From: a virus
IMG/VR virus record: IMGVR_UViG_3300042691_003868
Span: 1-30,232 of that record
Reading direction: 5' to 3' (one strand)
Length of the DNA: 30,232 bases
Numbering within the stretch: position 1 is the first letter of the stretch; each line of letters starts with the position of its first letter. The notes beneath the pieces were generated by a model that saw nothing but the letters and a program-made list of their open reading frames with translations, did not search any database and was not told where the DNA came from. Positions 24,201 through 30,232 of this stretch are shown piece after piece. The translations under genes and the position numbers were made by a program.

Positions 24201-25745
24201 CTATATTTCCATAACTTCCTTATACAAGTCAATAAGTTTTTTGTGGTTGGTGATATTATTCTGGAGCATACTATACAGCCGCTCCTCTACCGGACTGCCC
24301 TTGATATGCACGATGGTCATGGCGTTCTTCTGGCCGGGACGGTCGATACGGGCGTTAGCCTGCAAGTATGTTTCCACGCTGGTTACTGGCGCATACCAGA
24401 TGATTGTATCCGCCTCCGTTAGAGTCAGACCGTGCGATGCAGCCTGTGGCTGGATGATAAGCACATGTGGGTCTTTGCTCGTCTGGAACCGCTCGATGAT
24501 GTCGCTGCGCTTATTCAGTGATACTTTGCCGTTGATGACGCCACACGAGATGCCTTCCTTCTCCAGCCTAGCGCGAAGTATCTCAATAGTGTGCGTGAAC
24601 GGCACGAAGACCAGCACCTTGTTGCTGGCCTCCTCTATGACTTCGAGTACGACGTTAACCCGGTTAGACACATCGAACTCCAGCACCTCGCCAGTATCCG
24701 TATAGACCGCGCCTCCACTTATCTGCAGCAGCTTGTTTATCTGCGTAGCTGCGTTGACCGCACTGACTTCCTCGCCGCCCGTCTCAATCAGCAGCTGGTC
24801 CTTGAGCATCTTGTAGTACTTGCTCTGCTGTGTTGTCAGCGGTGCGTCACGCGACACGTGCGTAACTTCGGGTAGGTCCAAGCAGTCTTTCTTTTCGAAC
24901 CGGATGGCTGGCTGCAATATGTTATGCACGTACTCAGCTGCGTGTGGTTTCGGTGCCCATTTAAAGTGGGTCACCTTGTGCATGATAGAAGCTCGGAACT
25001 CGGTGTAGTATTTAGGGCAACCTTCTGGGTTAACCAGCTTAGCTAAGCCATACGCATCTATGGGAGACTGCGCAGCGGGTGTACCTGTCATCATCCAAAG
25101 CCGTGGGTCAGTGAGGTTCACAATCTGGCTAAAAATCTTCCAGCGGTTGGTCTGCACGTTCTTATATGCGTTCGCCTCGTCCACCACGATAAGGTCGAAG
25201 CCACCTGCAATTATCTCGTCCTTGACGATAGCTAGACCGTCGAAGTTAATGATGACGAACTCTGCCCCTGCTTCGATAATCTTCTTGCGTTGTGGGGCTG
25301 CACCGTGCGCAACGCTGCACGAGCGGTGCATAGCGAAGGTGAATAGGTCGCGCTGCCAAGCCGACTTCATAATCGACAATGGGCATAGCACCAGTACGCG
25401 CTTAATCTTGCCCTTCTTCATCAGGTAGTCAGCCGTCCATATGACGCTAGCCGTCTTGCCTGTGCCCTGCTCGTTGAAGCAGAAGGCGCGTTTGCGGATA
25501 GACAAGAACGAAGCTGTCTCTTTCTGGTGGTCGAACGGCGCATACTTACCAGTCCACTGGTAGTCGCGGAGCATAGGGGACGGCACGCCGTCATAACCAA
25601 GCTGAGCTAAGCGCGTAGCCTCGTGTAGCCCCCAGTGTACGGCTACGGCTCCACCTTCAACCACGGCGCTCTTTGTAATGTATTGGGGTATAGTATGTGC
25701 GTTCGGCGCTGTAATTAGCAGCGCCTTGTTATCAATTATCTGCAC
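24201..25745 (-). CDS. SNF2-type superfamily 2 helicase/translocase, 514 aa
   Basis: The GTG at 25745 is chosen as the start because it has an AAGGAG site 5 bases upstream, in the gap after the HNH-like gene. A longer reading would overlap that gene. Motifs in order: Walker A NEQGTGKT (K97), Walker B VVDEAN (189-192, DEAN instead of the usual DEAH), motif III MTGTPAAQSP (about 219-228), and the C-terminal lobe ending QAASHGLTL...YLQANARIDRPGQ, the SNF2 motifs V and VI. It is a double-strand DNA translocase rather than a classical unwinding enzyme. Phage members act in recombination or fork remodelling. It lies with Cas4-like and HNH-like genes, which supports a recombination role. Confidence 0.92.
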   Translation of the reverse strand: MQIIDNKALLITAPNAHTIPQYITKSAVVEGGAVAVHWGLHEATRLAQLGYDGVPSPMLRDYQWTGKYAPFDHQKETASFLSIRKRAFCFNEQGTGKTASVIWTADYLMKKGKIKRVLVLCPLSIMKSAWQRDLFTFAMHRSCSVAHGAAPQRKKIIEAGAEFVIINFDGLAIVKDEIIAGGFDLIVVDEANAYKNVQTNRWKIFSQIVNLTDPRLWMMTGTPAAQSPIDAYGLAKLVNPEGCPKYYTEFRASIMHKVTHFKWAPKPHAAEYVHNILQPAIRFEKKDCLDLPEVTHVSRDAPLTTQQSKYYKMLKDQLLIETGGEEVSAVNAATQINKLLQISGGAVYTDTGEVLEFDVSNRVNVVLEVIEEASNKVLVFVPFTHTIEILRARLEKEGISCGVINGKVSLNKRSDIIERFQTSKDPHVLIIQPQAASHGLTLTEADTIIWYAPVTSVETYLQANARIDRPGQKNAMTIVHIKGSPVEERLYSMLQNNITNHKKLIDLYKEVMEI

Positions 25746-25750
25746 GATTG

Positions 25751-25756
25751 CTCCTT
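25751..25756 (-). promoter_or_regulatory. Ribosome-binding site deciding the SNF2 helicase start
   Basis: On the - strand AAGGAG lies 5 bases before GTG 25745, inside the 16-base gap after the HNH-like gene. The ATG at 25817 has no equivalent site and would place 24 extra residues over the neighbouring gene. Confidence 0.75.
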
Positions 25757-25761
25757 CGTGG

Positions 25762-26040
25762 TTACTTCTTGCGTTCCCGTTTGCTGCGCTCCGACACGAG
25801 GTTACCCTTCTTATCACGGAGGAACGACCGATTAGCGGCCTTACTTTCTACACGCAGTCCCGTCTTATTGGAACCACCTTTGTCGAATGCTTTTACGTGG
25901 GCAACGTCTTTACCATCGCCCTTGTGCACCTTACCGGCTTTAGTCATCTTGGCACGGGCCGCATTGCGCGAAGCACGGTTCTTCTTCTGCTCTGGGCGAG
26001 CGTGGTATTTATCGTACTCGGCTTTGTAATCCCTTGCCAT
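25762..26040 (-). CDS. HNH-like small basic protein, 92 aa
   Basis: The start is ATG 26040, which overlaps the nuclease stop as TGATG and has GGAGG 7 bases upstream. A longer reading from 26061 lacks this. The N-terminus (ARDYKAEYDKYHARPEQKKN) and the segment KDVAHVKAFDKGGSN followed by LRVESKAANRSF match the layout of a common phage family with an HNH-like core (H48, N58, N70-R71). The usual DH pair is replaced by A-H48, so nuclease activity may be reduced. The protein is very basic (ends SKRERKK) and may simply bind nucleic acid. Part of the recombination/repair cluster by position. Confidence 0.72.
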   Translation of the reverse strand: MARDYKAEYDKYHARPEQKKNRASRNAARAKMTKAGKVHKGDGKDVAHVKAFDKGGSNKTGLRVESKAANRSFLRDKKGNLVSERSKRERKK

Positions 26041-26711
26041 CAATGCCTCCGTGGTTTCCAATGCTCACAGCTTTTAACTGGGCACCAACCACATAACGGG
26101 CTGGTCTTTGCGTTCCATACACCATTATCCATGCTGGCCTCAAGCTGTTCTAGCTGATTATCAAACACAGATAGGTACGTATCCAAGTGCTCACGCTTGT
26201 GGGTCTTCTTAGGAAACTCGTTGGACACCACAAACGCCAGCCCCGACTTAACCTTGGTTATCTCTGGGTAGTGCACGAACACTGCACCAGCCATCAGGTC
26301 CAGCTGCTTCATGTCCGCATACTTAGCGTTCTTGCCGGTCTTGTAATCTACCATGTGGGCAGTTGTGCCGTTTGTGATGAGCAAATCGACGATGCCGCGC
26401 CACCATACGTCCTTATCGAAGAAGCCGCATGGTTCGTAGCCAGTACCCGTTTTCTTTACGCCTAGCTTCAGCTCGGTGTGCTTCTCGCCCGGAAACTGGG
26501 CCAGCACTTCCACGACGGGCCGCATGATGCTGAACTTCTCTGGTATAGGAGTACCGTGCTTGATGTAGTGCTCGGCTGCTTCATGCGCGTTGGTCCCATA
26601 GATAGCTGCTTCGCCGGGGTCGTCCTTTACGTCCTTAATCACCTTGAGGTGAAAGTACTTCTTCGGACACTGGTCGAAGGTCTTGATGCTACTATAGGAC
26701 CACGCTGTCAT
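26040..26711 (-). CDS. PD-(D/E)XK nuclease, RecB/Cas4-like, 223 aa
   Basis: The N-terminus SYSSIKTFDQCPKKYF carries C15 of a putative iron-sulfur site. GTNAHEAAEHY (H43) is the conserved helix. The active-site residues are D109 (RGIVDLLI), then D122 and K124 (VDYKTGK). The C-terminal LCGWCPVKSC (C207, C210, C215) completes a 1+3 cysteine set as in Cas4 and AddB. Enzymes of this family are single-strand exonucleases that resect DNA ends. With no cas1 or cas2 and no CRISPR array in view, a phage recombination role is more likely than spacer acquisition. The start follows the upstream stop by one base. Confidence 0.88.
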   Translation of the reverse strand: MTAWSYSSIKTFDQCPKKYFHLKVIKDVKDDPGEAAIYGTNAHEAAEHYIKHGTPIPEKFSIMRPVVEVLAQFPGEKHTELKLGVKKTGTGYEPCGFFDKDVWWRGIVDLLITNGTTAHMVDYKTGKNAKYADMKQLDLMAGAVFVHYPEITKVKSGLAFVVSNEFPKKTHKREHLDTYLSVFDNQLEQLEASMDNGVWNAKTSPLCGWCPVKSCEHWKPRRH

Positions 26712-26712
26712 G

Positions 26713-27195
26713 TTATCTGATTTTCCCTTGGAGACGGTCGGCCACTAACGTAGCATATCCGGCTATATCAATCCAGCTATCTAGGTGGTTTGGGTTGCCA
26801 TGCACGATGCGACTTATCTTGGTCGCAATCATATCCAACGCCTGTAGCTGGTCAGGGTATAGGAGCACTTCGTTACGAGCCACCACATTGTGTAGAATGC
26901 TCTTAATCCTGATAACCGTATCCGAAGACTGCATGAACGAACCATATTGTTCCGCCCTTGCGTCTAGCACCTTACCCACCCCACTGACTTCGGGTTCGGG
27001 TTTGGGTTCGACTTTCTCTTCGACCCATTCTTTGACTTCAGCTACGGCTTCTTTCGCCGCTTTCTCTAAATCTTTCTTCAACTTCCATGCGTAGTTGTAG
27101 CTTACCGCCATACGCTGGGTAACTTCCTTGGGCGAATAGCCCTGCTTAAGCAGCTTTATAACGTTCCCTGCTATGACTTTCTTTCTCATACTCAT
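26713..27195 (-). CDS. HTH-containing protein with DUF6378-like C-terminal domain, 160 aa
   Basis: Residues about 5-42 (AGNVIKLLKQGYSPKEVTQR, then MAVSYNYAWKLKKDL) form a resolvase-type HTH in which YSPKEVTQRMAVSYNYAW is the helix pair. An acidic/lysine linker (EEKVEPKPEPE) follows. Residues about 75-160 (RAEQYGSF...VIRIKSILHN...DMIATKISRIVHGNPNHLDS, then WIDIAGYATLVADRL) match a widespread phage domain of unknown function that resembles nucleotide-processing helical folds. Role unknown; a regulator or a nucleotide-pool protein are both possible. The start at 27195 is supported by a GGAG site 8 bases away; a competing ATG 5 bases earlier is too close to it. Confidence 0.75.
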   Translation of the reverse strand: MSMRKKVIAGNVIKLLKQGYSPKEVTQRMAVSYNYAWKLKKDLEKAAKEAVAEVKEWVEEKVEPKPEPEVSGVGKVLDARAEQYGSFMQSSDTVIRIKSILHNVVARNEVLLYPDQLQALDMIATKISRIVHGNPNHLDSWIDIAGYATLVADRLQGKIR

Positions 27196-27209
27196 TTCAT
27201 TTGCTCCTT
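27192..27209 (-). promoter_or_regulatory. Ribosome-binding site with overlapping mini-ORF before the HTH/DUF6378-like gene
   Basis: On the - strand AAGGAG (27209-27204) is followed by ATGAAATGAG. The first ATG (27200) opens a two-codon reading frame, ATG AAA TGA, whose stop overlaps the real start at 27195. Spacing from GGAG is 3 bases to the first ATG and 8 bases to the second, so the second is the better start. Confidence 0.55.
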
Positions 27210-27967
27210 CACTTTAGATTGCCGCCGCTCTGCAAGATGTCACCACCAAACACATACGTGCCTACATGATGTAGCTTGATGAACGGGTGGGCGTGTATTT
27301 TGCCACCGTGGTTGCGCCACAGTTCACAAAAATGGTAATCTTCGCTTAGCAGTGCACCGGTCTCGTCGATGCTGGTAGCGAAAAACTCATGGGTCAACGG
27401 CTTGTCGTACTCACCCGTCTCTGGGTTTTGGAACGACGACACGCGGTAGGTTGGTACATGAGGCACAAGTGCCTCGAAAACACCACGCTTGATTAGCATG
27501 AAGCCTGTGCCGCCATGCCGCACTTCGATGCAGCCTGTCTCGTCGGTCTCCACATTGGCTCCACCTACCATGTTGAACACGAATGCTCCGGCGTGGTTTG
27601 CAAGGTCCGTCTTACCTTCAAGGGCAGCGCGGTTGACGCTATCCCAGTTCACTTCCTTCTTCGGGTAGATGCCGCATGCGATGTCCTTGTCGGCCAGCAT
27701 GAGGTGCGCGATGGCCTCTGCATCAAAGCCAATGTCAGCGTCGATGAACATGAGGTAGTCATGGTCGCTCTCAAGGAACACCCGTGCCAGTTCATTACGT
27801 GCCCGTGTGATAAGGCTCTCGTTCATAATCTGGCACCATGCCACGTTGACACCCAGTTCGCGCATCTTGTTCATGGTCATAAGTAGACCTTGCACATAGT
27901 GCCCTGTGCACATGCCCCCGTACATGGGGGTGGCAATCATCAGGCTCGGTCGTTTCTCCTCAGTCAT
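27209..27967 (-). CDS. Family A-fold glycosyltransferase, 252 aa
   Basis: A Rossmann-like N-terminal half begins LMIATPMYGGMCTGHYVQGL. It leads to the DxD sugar-nucleotide/metal motif D76-A-D78 (YLMFIDADIGF). Later elements are GGTGFMLIKRGVF, the acidic pair E209-D210 in SEDYHFCELW, and HP...LHHVGTY, as in many GT-A enzymes of phages and bacteria. The sugar and acceptor are unknown. Its place inside the replication operon rather than near virion genes hints at DNA or host-surface modification. No membrane segment is evident. The start overlaps the upstream stop as ATGA (27964-27967). Confidence 0.85.
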   Translation of the reverse strand: MTEEKRPSLMIATPMYGGMCTGHYVQGLLMTMNKMRELGVNVAWCQIMNESLITRARNELARVFLESDHDYLMFIDADIGFDAEAIAHLMLADKDIACGIYPKKEVNWDSVNRAALEGKTDLANHAGAFVFNMVGGANVETDETGCIEVRHGGTGFMLIKRGVFEALVPHVPTYRVSSFQNPETGEYDKPLTHEFFATSIDETGALLSEDYHFCELWRNHGGKIHAHPFIKLHHVGTYVFGGDILQSGGNLK

Positions 27968-28500
27968 TTCTTAGCTCCTAACGCCTTAACCAAAGCCTGA
28001 ACTGCTACAGTGTGGTCCCTATTACCGGTAATATAAGCTTGTGAGGCCGCTATGCTGCCCTGCGCTTCCGCTTCCGCAGCCAGTAGTGCCCGTGCTTCCA
28101 ACACCAGTGGGTCTACTTCTAAGTCTGGATAGCGAAGTAGTGCAGCTTCTTTCCACTGCGTCAGCACGGCAATCTCTGTTTCCAGCGTCTCGATAAGCGA
28201 ATTAAACAGTTCAGGCCGTGGGATTGGTTGTGGTGCCGCATCTTTATCGACCTTCTTGTACTTTACGGAGTACGCACTGTGCGTCGTAATCCGACCCGAT
28301 GGACCCTCCTCGCGCTTTTTGCCTGTCACGAATACTAGGTTCTTACCCGCCATCGAACTTATCGCATGCGATATGTCGCCTATCGCGTGGTGGGGCATAA
28401 GGGCAGCTAGCTCTTTAGTTGTGCTGTTAGGGTGCAGCCCCAGCGTATTGAAAACTTCTTCCTTACGAGTGTTCGGACGTATTTTAGACATAACGTTCAT
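27964..28500 (-). CDS. Winged-helix-like DNA-binding protein, 178 aa
   Basis: Residues about 14-65 (EEVFNTLGLHPNSTTKELAA, then ISHAISSMAGKNLVFVTGKK) resemble a winged helix, with TTKELAALMPHHAIGDISHAI as the HTH. The wing is followed by HSAYSVKYKK. After a linker (APQPIPRPEL) comes a helical Ala/Glu-rich region (LEARALLAAEAEAQGSIAAS). I know no specific family. It may regulate transcription or serve at the origin. An AAGGAG site lies 8 bases before the ATG; a second in-frame ATG three codons later is possible. Confidence 0.65.
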   Translation of the reverse strand: MNVMSKIRPNTRKEEVFNTLGLHPNSTTKELAALMPHHAIGDISHAISSMAGKNLVFVTGKKREEGPSGRITTHSAYSVKYKKVDKDAAPQPIPRPELFNSLIETLETEIAVLTQWKEAALLRYPDLEVDPLVLEARALLAAEAEAQGSIAASQAYITGNRDHTVAVQALVKALGAKK

Positions 28501-28523
28501 GGTACTTACTCCTTCTTTGGTTG

Positions 28524-28709
28524 TTACTTGCTCTTGTTACCTACGAAGCGACCCTTGGAGTCGCGGTCTGTTAGTTTGTGCAGCTTTGCATTGAGCCGCT
28601 CGTTCTCACGTTTGATGGTAATAATTTTACCGTCTGCGCTACCTTTACCAAGCTGGTAACTGAAGTAGGCCAGTGCAGACACGCTTATTATTGCTAGTAT
28701 GTACTCCAT
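28524..28709 (-). CDS. Small single-pass membrane protein, 61 aa
   Basis: Residues about 3-19 (YILAIISVSALAYFSYQLG) form a transmembrane helix or uncleaved signal anchor. They are followed by a short hinge (GKGSADGK) and a charged coiled coil (KRENERLNAKLHKLTD) ending in a basic tail. GAGGAGAA, within the last codons of the upstream gene, provides the ribosome-binding site. The layout recalls Rz-type spanins, but no lipobox or partner is seen and the genes around it are not lysis genes. An inner-membrane accessory is the safer reading. Confidence 0.65.
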   Translation of the reverse strand: MEYILAIISVSALAYFSYQLGKGSADGKIITIKRENERLNAKLHKLTDRDSKGRFVGNKSK

Positions 28710-28711
28710 CG

Positions 28712-29143
28712 CTATTCTCCTCTGTTAATTGATATTACACCACCTAACTGCGTACTTGGCGTTACATTACCAACCCCGACGTTGCCGATGCTGTCGATGC
28801 GCAGTATGGCGTTCTGAATATTCTGCTGCATCGCTTGCTGCTGCGTGTGCTGCAATGCGGCTGCAAGATGCCGCTCATACTCATTCTCTTTCTCTTCCTG
28901 CGCACGGCGCTCGTCGCCGTTAAGCAACTCCTCCATTATTTGCTCGTGAACTTCAGCCATGCGGATATCACGTACCTTTGCATCAAGTGCAGCTATGTCA
29001 GCCTCATTTCCGTAAGAGTTTATAGCGCTCATGTGGTTATACCATCGGTCATGGTACGACGGGTCTTTAAGCCTAAACTCCTCTGGATGACTCTCCATCC
29101 GTGCAAGTAGCAGCTTGACTGCGTCGTGCGGTTCATCCGCCAT
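28712..29143 (-). CDS. Conserved phage protein with a tail-fibre-like C-terminus, 143 aa
   Basis: The N-terminal two thirds are helical and charged (DAVKLLLARMESHPEEFRLK, DRWYNHMSAINSYGNEADIA, VHEQIMEELLNGDERR), a type I have seen next to phage polymerase genes without known function. After a Gln-rich stretch (QHTQQQAMQQNIQNA), residues about 112-136 read ILRIDSIGNVGVGNVTPSTQ, almost the module sequence of the tail fibre at the left end of the window. The gene overlaps the polymerase end by 11 bases and has GGAGCAAG before its ATG. Either the C-terminus was captured from a fibre gene, or the domain has an independent origin. Function is unknown. Confidence 0.72.
   Translation of the reverse strand: MADEPHDAVKLLLARMESHPEEFRLKDPSYHDRWYNHMSAINSYGNEADIAALDAKVRDIRMAEVHEQIMEELLNGDERRAQEEKENEYERHLAAALQHTQQQAMQQNIQNAILRIDSIGNVGVGNVTPSTQLGGVISINRGE
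28769..28804 (-). repeat. Inverted copy of the tail-fibre repeat
   Basis: Read on the - strand, these 36 bases match 81-116 of the fibre at 32 of 36 positions by my alignment, including an unbroken 14-base run ggcaacgtcgggtt/ggcaacgtcgggat differing only near its end. Both copies are in the coding frame and encode (M/L)RIDSxGNVG(I/V)G. The two copies are in opposite orientation and about 28.7 kb apart. Confidence 0.85.
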
Positions 29144-30232
29144 AACTTGCTCCTATCTTGCTCTCACAGTTCAACGGTAACGCTGCGGCCCACTTAGGTC
29201 GCATGCGCATGCAGACTTCAACAAACGCACGGGCTTTGTCAGCTTCTTCTATGGGGGCAATCACCCCCACGGCGTCGTGCACGGTCATCACCACACGGTA
29301 GCGTCGTGCAATCATCAGCATCTGCTCACCGATAATGATACGGGCCAAGGCTTGGCACACGTTCTCAATCAGCTTCCCGCCGTATATGTACGTAGGTAGC
29401 GTAGCCCGACCCTTCTTGACGTCGTAGACGAACTGGTCCCGGCCCGACTTCTTGTCTGGCTCCTTGCGTAAGTTATCGTACCGCAGGTACATACCGTTGG
29501 GTAACCTGATACCGAACATATCTACTAGCAGTGCTTCGTGCTCACCCAGTTGTGCGGTCCTAGTGGACATAAGCGCCTCTAACGCCTTATCCCCTTGCTC
29601 CCACAGTAGCGGTATCTGGCTAAACTGGTCCCTGTACTTGTACACAATATGCGCGCAGGTTTTTGAGTCCAACTCTACACCGAATGTCTTAAGCTGCGCT
29701 TGGAACTTACTACTTCCCATGCCGTAGCCACAACCAAGGATGGTGGTCTTACCCACGAACCGCTGGTCATCCGTCACGTCATCAATAGGCACTTCGTAGA
29801 TAGACGACGCCATAATCTTATAGACGTCCTCACCTTTGTCGAAGGCATCCACCAAGTCGTTCTGTCCAGCTAGCCACGCCAAGGTCCGCGCTTCGATTTG
29901 CGACGAGTCACAGTCGATAAACACATAGCCTTCTGGTGCCCGCATAGACTTCTTGAGCGGTGACTTGCGCGGTAGGTTCTGGAGGTTGACCTTGTCGTCG
30001 CCACCCCACCGGCCTGTATGTGCTGCGTAGTAGCGTAGTGGAACTGGTAGTAGTCCCCGGTCAGCAATAGCTACGAACCGCTCGGTCCGCGTCTCCTCAA
30101 GTGTAGACTTCACGCCCAGCCGCGCAGCGACGATGGCTTGCACTTGTGGATTGGGGTGGTCGAGCAGTGCCTTGAACAGTTCATCACTCTTGGCGAAGGC
30201 GAATGCTGCCTTACCTGTCTTGGCGCTCACCT
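29133..30232 (-). CDS. Family A DNA polymerase, palm/fingers region (5' partial)
   Basis: The frame is open to the window edge, so the N-terminus (usually a 3'-5' exonuclease) is missing and the GTG at 30230 need not be the start. Visible motifs: TGRW...NLQNLPR before motif A, motif A D-S-S-Q-I-E-A-R (catalytic Asp at 29907-29909), motif B RFVGKTTILGCGYGM, and motif C V-H-D-A (Asp at 29274-29276). The residue equivalent to E. coli Phe762 is Leu (29736-29738). Motif C has Ala where His-Asp-Glu is usual. It replicates the phage genome, with the PrimPol-helicase and SSB on the same strand as probable partners. Identification is firm. Confidence 0.95.
   Translation of the reverse strand, partial: VSAKTGKAAFAFAKSDELFKALLDHPNPQVQAIVAARLGVKSTLEETRTERFVAIADRGLLPVPLRYYAAHTGRWGGDDKVNLQNLPRKSPLKKSMRAPEGYVFIDCDSSQIEARTLAWLAGQNDLVDAFDKGEDVYKIMASSIYEVPIDDVTDDQRFVGKTTILGCGYGMGSSKFQAQLKTFGVELDSKTCAHIVYKYRDQFSQIPLLWEQGDKALEALMSTRTAQLGEHEALLVDMFGIRLPNGMYLRYDNLRKEPDKKSGRDQFVYDVKKGRATLPTYIYGGKLIENVCQALARIIIGEQMLMIARRYRVVMTVHDAVGVIAPIEEADKARAFVEVCMRMRPKWAAALPLNCESKIGASYGG

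Noticed and set aside
25746-25817. Longer N-terminus for the SNF2 helicase
   Set aside because: It would overlap the HNH-like gene, and the extension includes codons that form the ribosome-binding site of GTG 25745.
26040-26711. Cas4-like gene as part of a CRISPR adaptation system
   Set aside because: No cas1, cas2, repeat array or leader is present in the window; phages often carry solitary Cas4/RecB-like nucleases in recombination clusters.
28524-28709. Small membrane protein as a holin or spanin
   Set aside because: It has a single N-terminal helix and a coiled coil, but no lipobox, partner gene or adjacent endolysin, and it lies in the replication block.

Overview
The window is part of the genome of an uncultured tailed double-stranded DNA phage (Caudoviricetes). 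It most resembles a short-tailed (podovirus-like) virus that carries a set of large ejected internal proteins and a family A DNA polymerase. I see no rRNA, tRNA, integrase, CRISPR array or insertion sequence. No terminase, portal or capsid gene is visible, so the head genes probably lie outside the window. The host cannot be identified from what is here.

Layout: two gene blocks converge. Positions 3-19373 on the + strand hold tightly packed virion genes. First comes the 3' part of a tail fibre made of repeated MRIDSSGNVGIGT-type modules, ending in a self-cleaving S74 chaperone domain. Then follow two small proteins (109 and 53 aa), a 643-aa hub/beta-structure protein and a 314-aa protein with a jelly-roll-like C-terminus. 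Next is a probable ejection (internal virion) module: a 956-aa protein with long coiled-coil repeats, a GNAT-like gp13-type protein, a 668-aa Gln/Ala-rich repeat protein, a 527-aa lytic transglycosylase protein and a giant 2315-aa protein with a zincin motif. Several of these genes are linked by TAATG or ATGA overlaps.

Positions 19452-30232 on the - strand hold replication, recombination and accessory genes, read from right to left. In order of transcription they are: family A DNA polymerase (5' end outside the window; Leu at the position equivalent to E. coli 762), a 143-aa protein whose C-terminus matches the tail-fibre repeat, a small membrane protein, a winged-helix protein, a glycosyltransferase, an HTH/DUF6378-like protein, a Cas4/RecB-like nuclease, an HNH-like protein, an SNF2-type helicase, a Gam/gp157-like protein, a probable single-strand DNA-binding protein with an acidic tail, a Cro/CI-type HTH protein, a primase-polymerase/helicase fusion and a 66-aa basic protein. 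The block ends at a strong intrinsic terminator (19372-19406), which separates it from the virion genes.

The right block would copy and recombine the genome (polymerase, PrimPol-helicase, SSB, SNF2 helicase, Cas4-like nuclease). The left block would build the adhesin and the machinery that breaches the cell wall and delivers DNA. No intergenic gap exceeds 300 bases. The main points for follow-up are the fibre-repeat motif found in a - strand non-fibre gene, the giant zincin protein, internal DNA repeats in three virion genes, the Leu762 polymerase, and a perfect 15-nt palindrome in the widest gap of the - strand operon.
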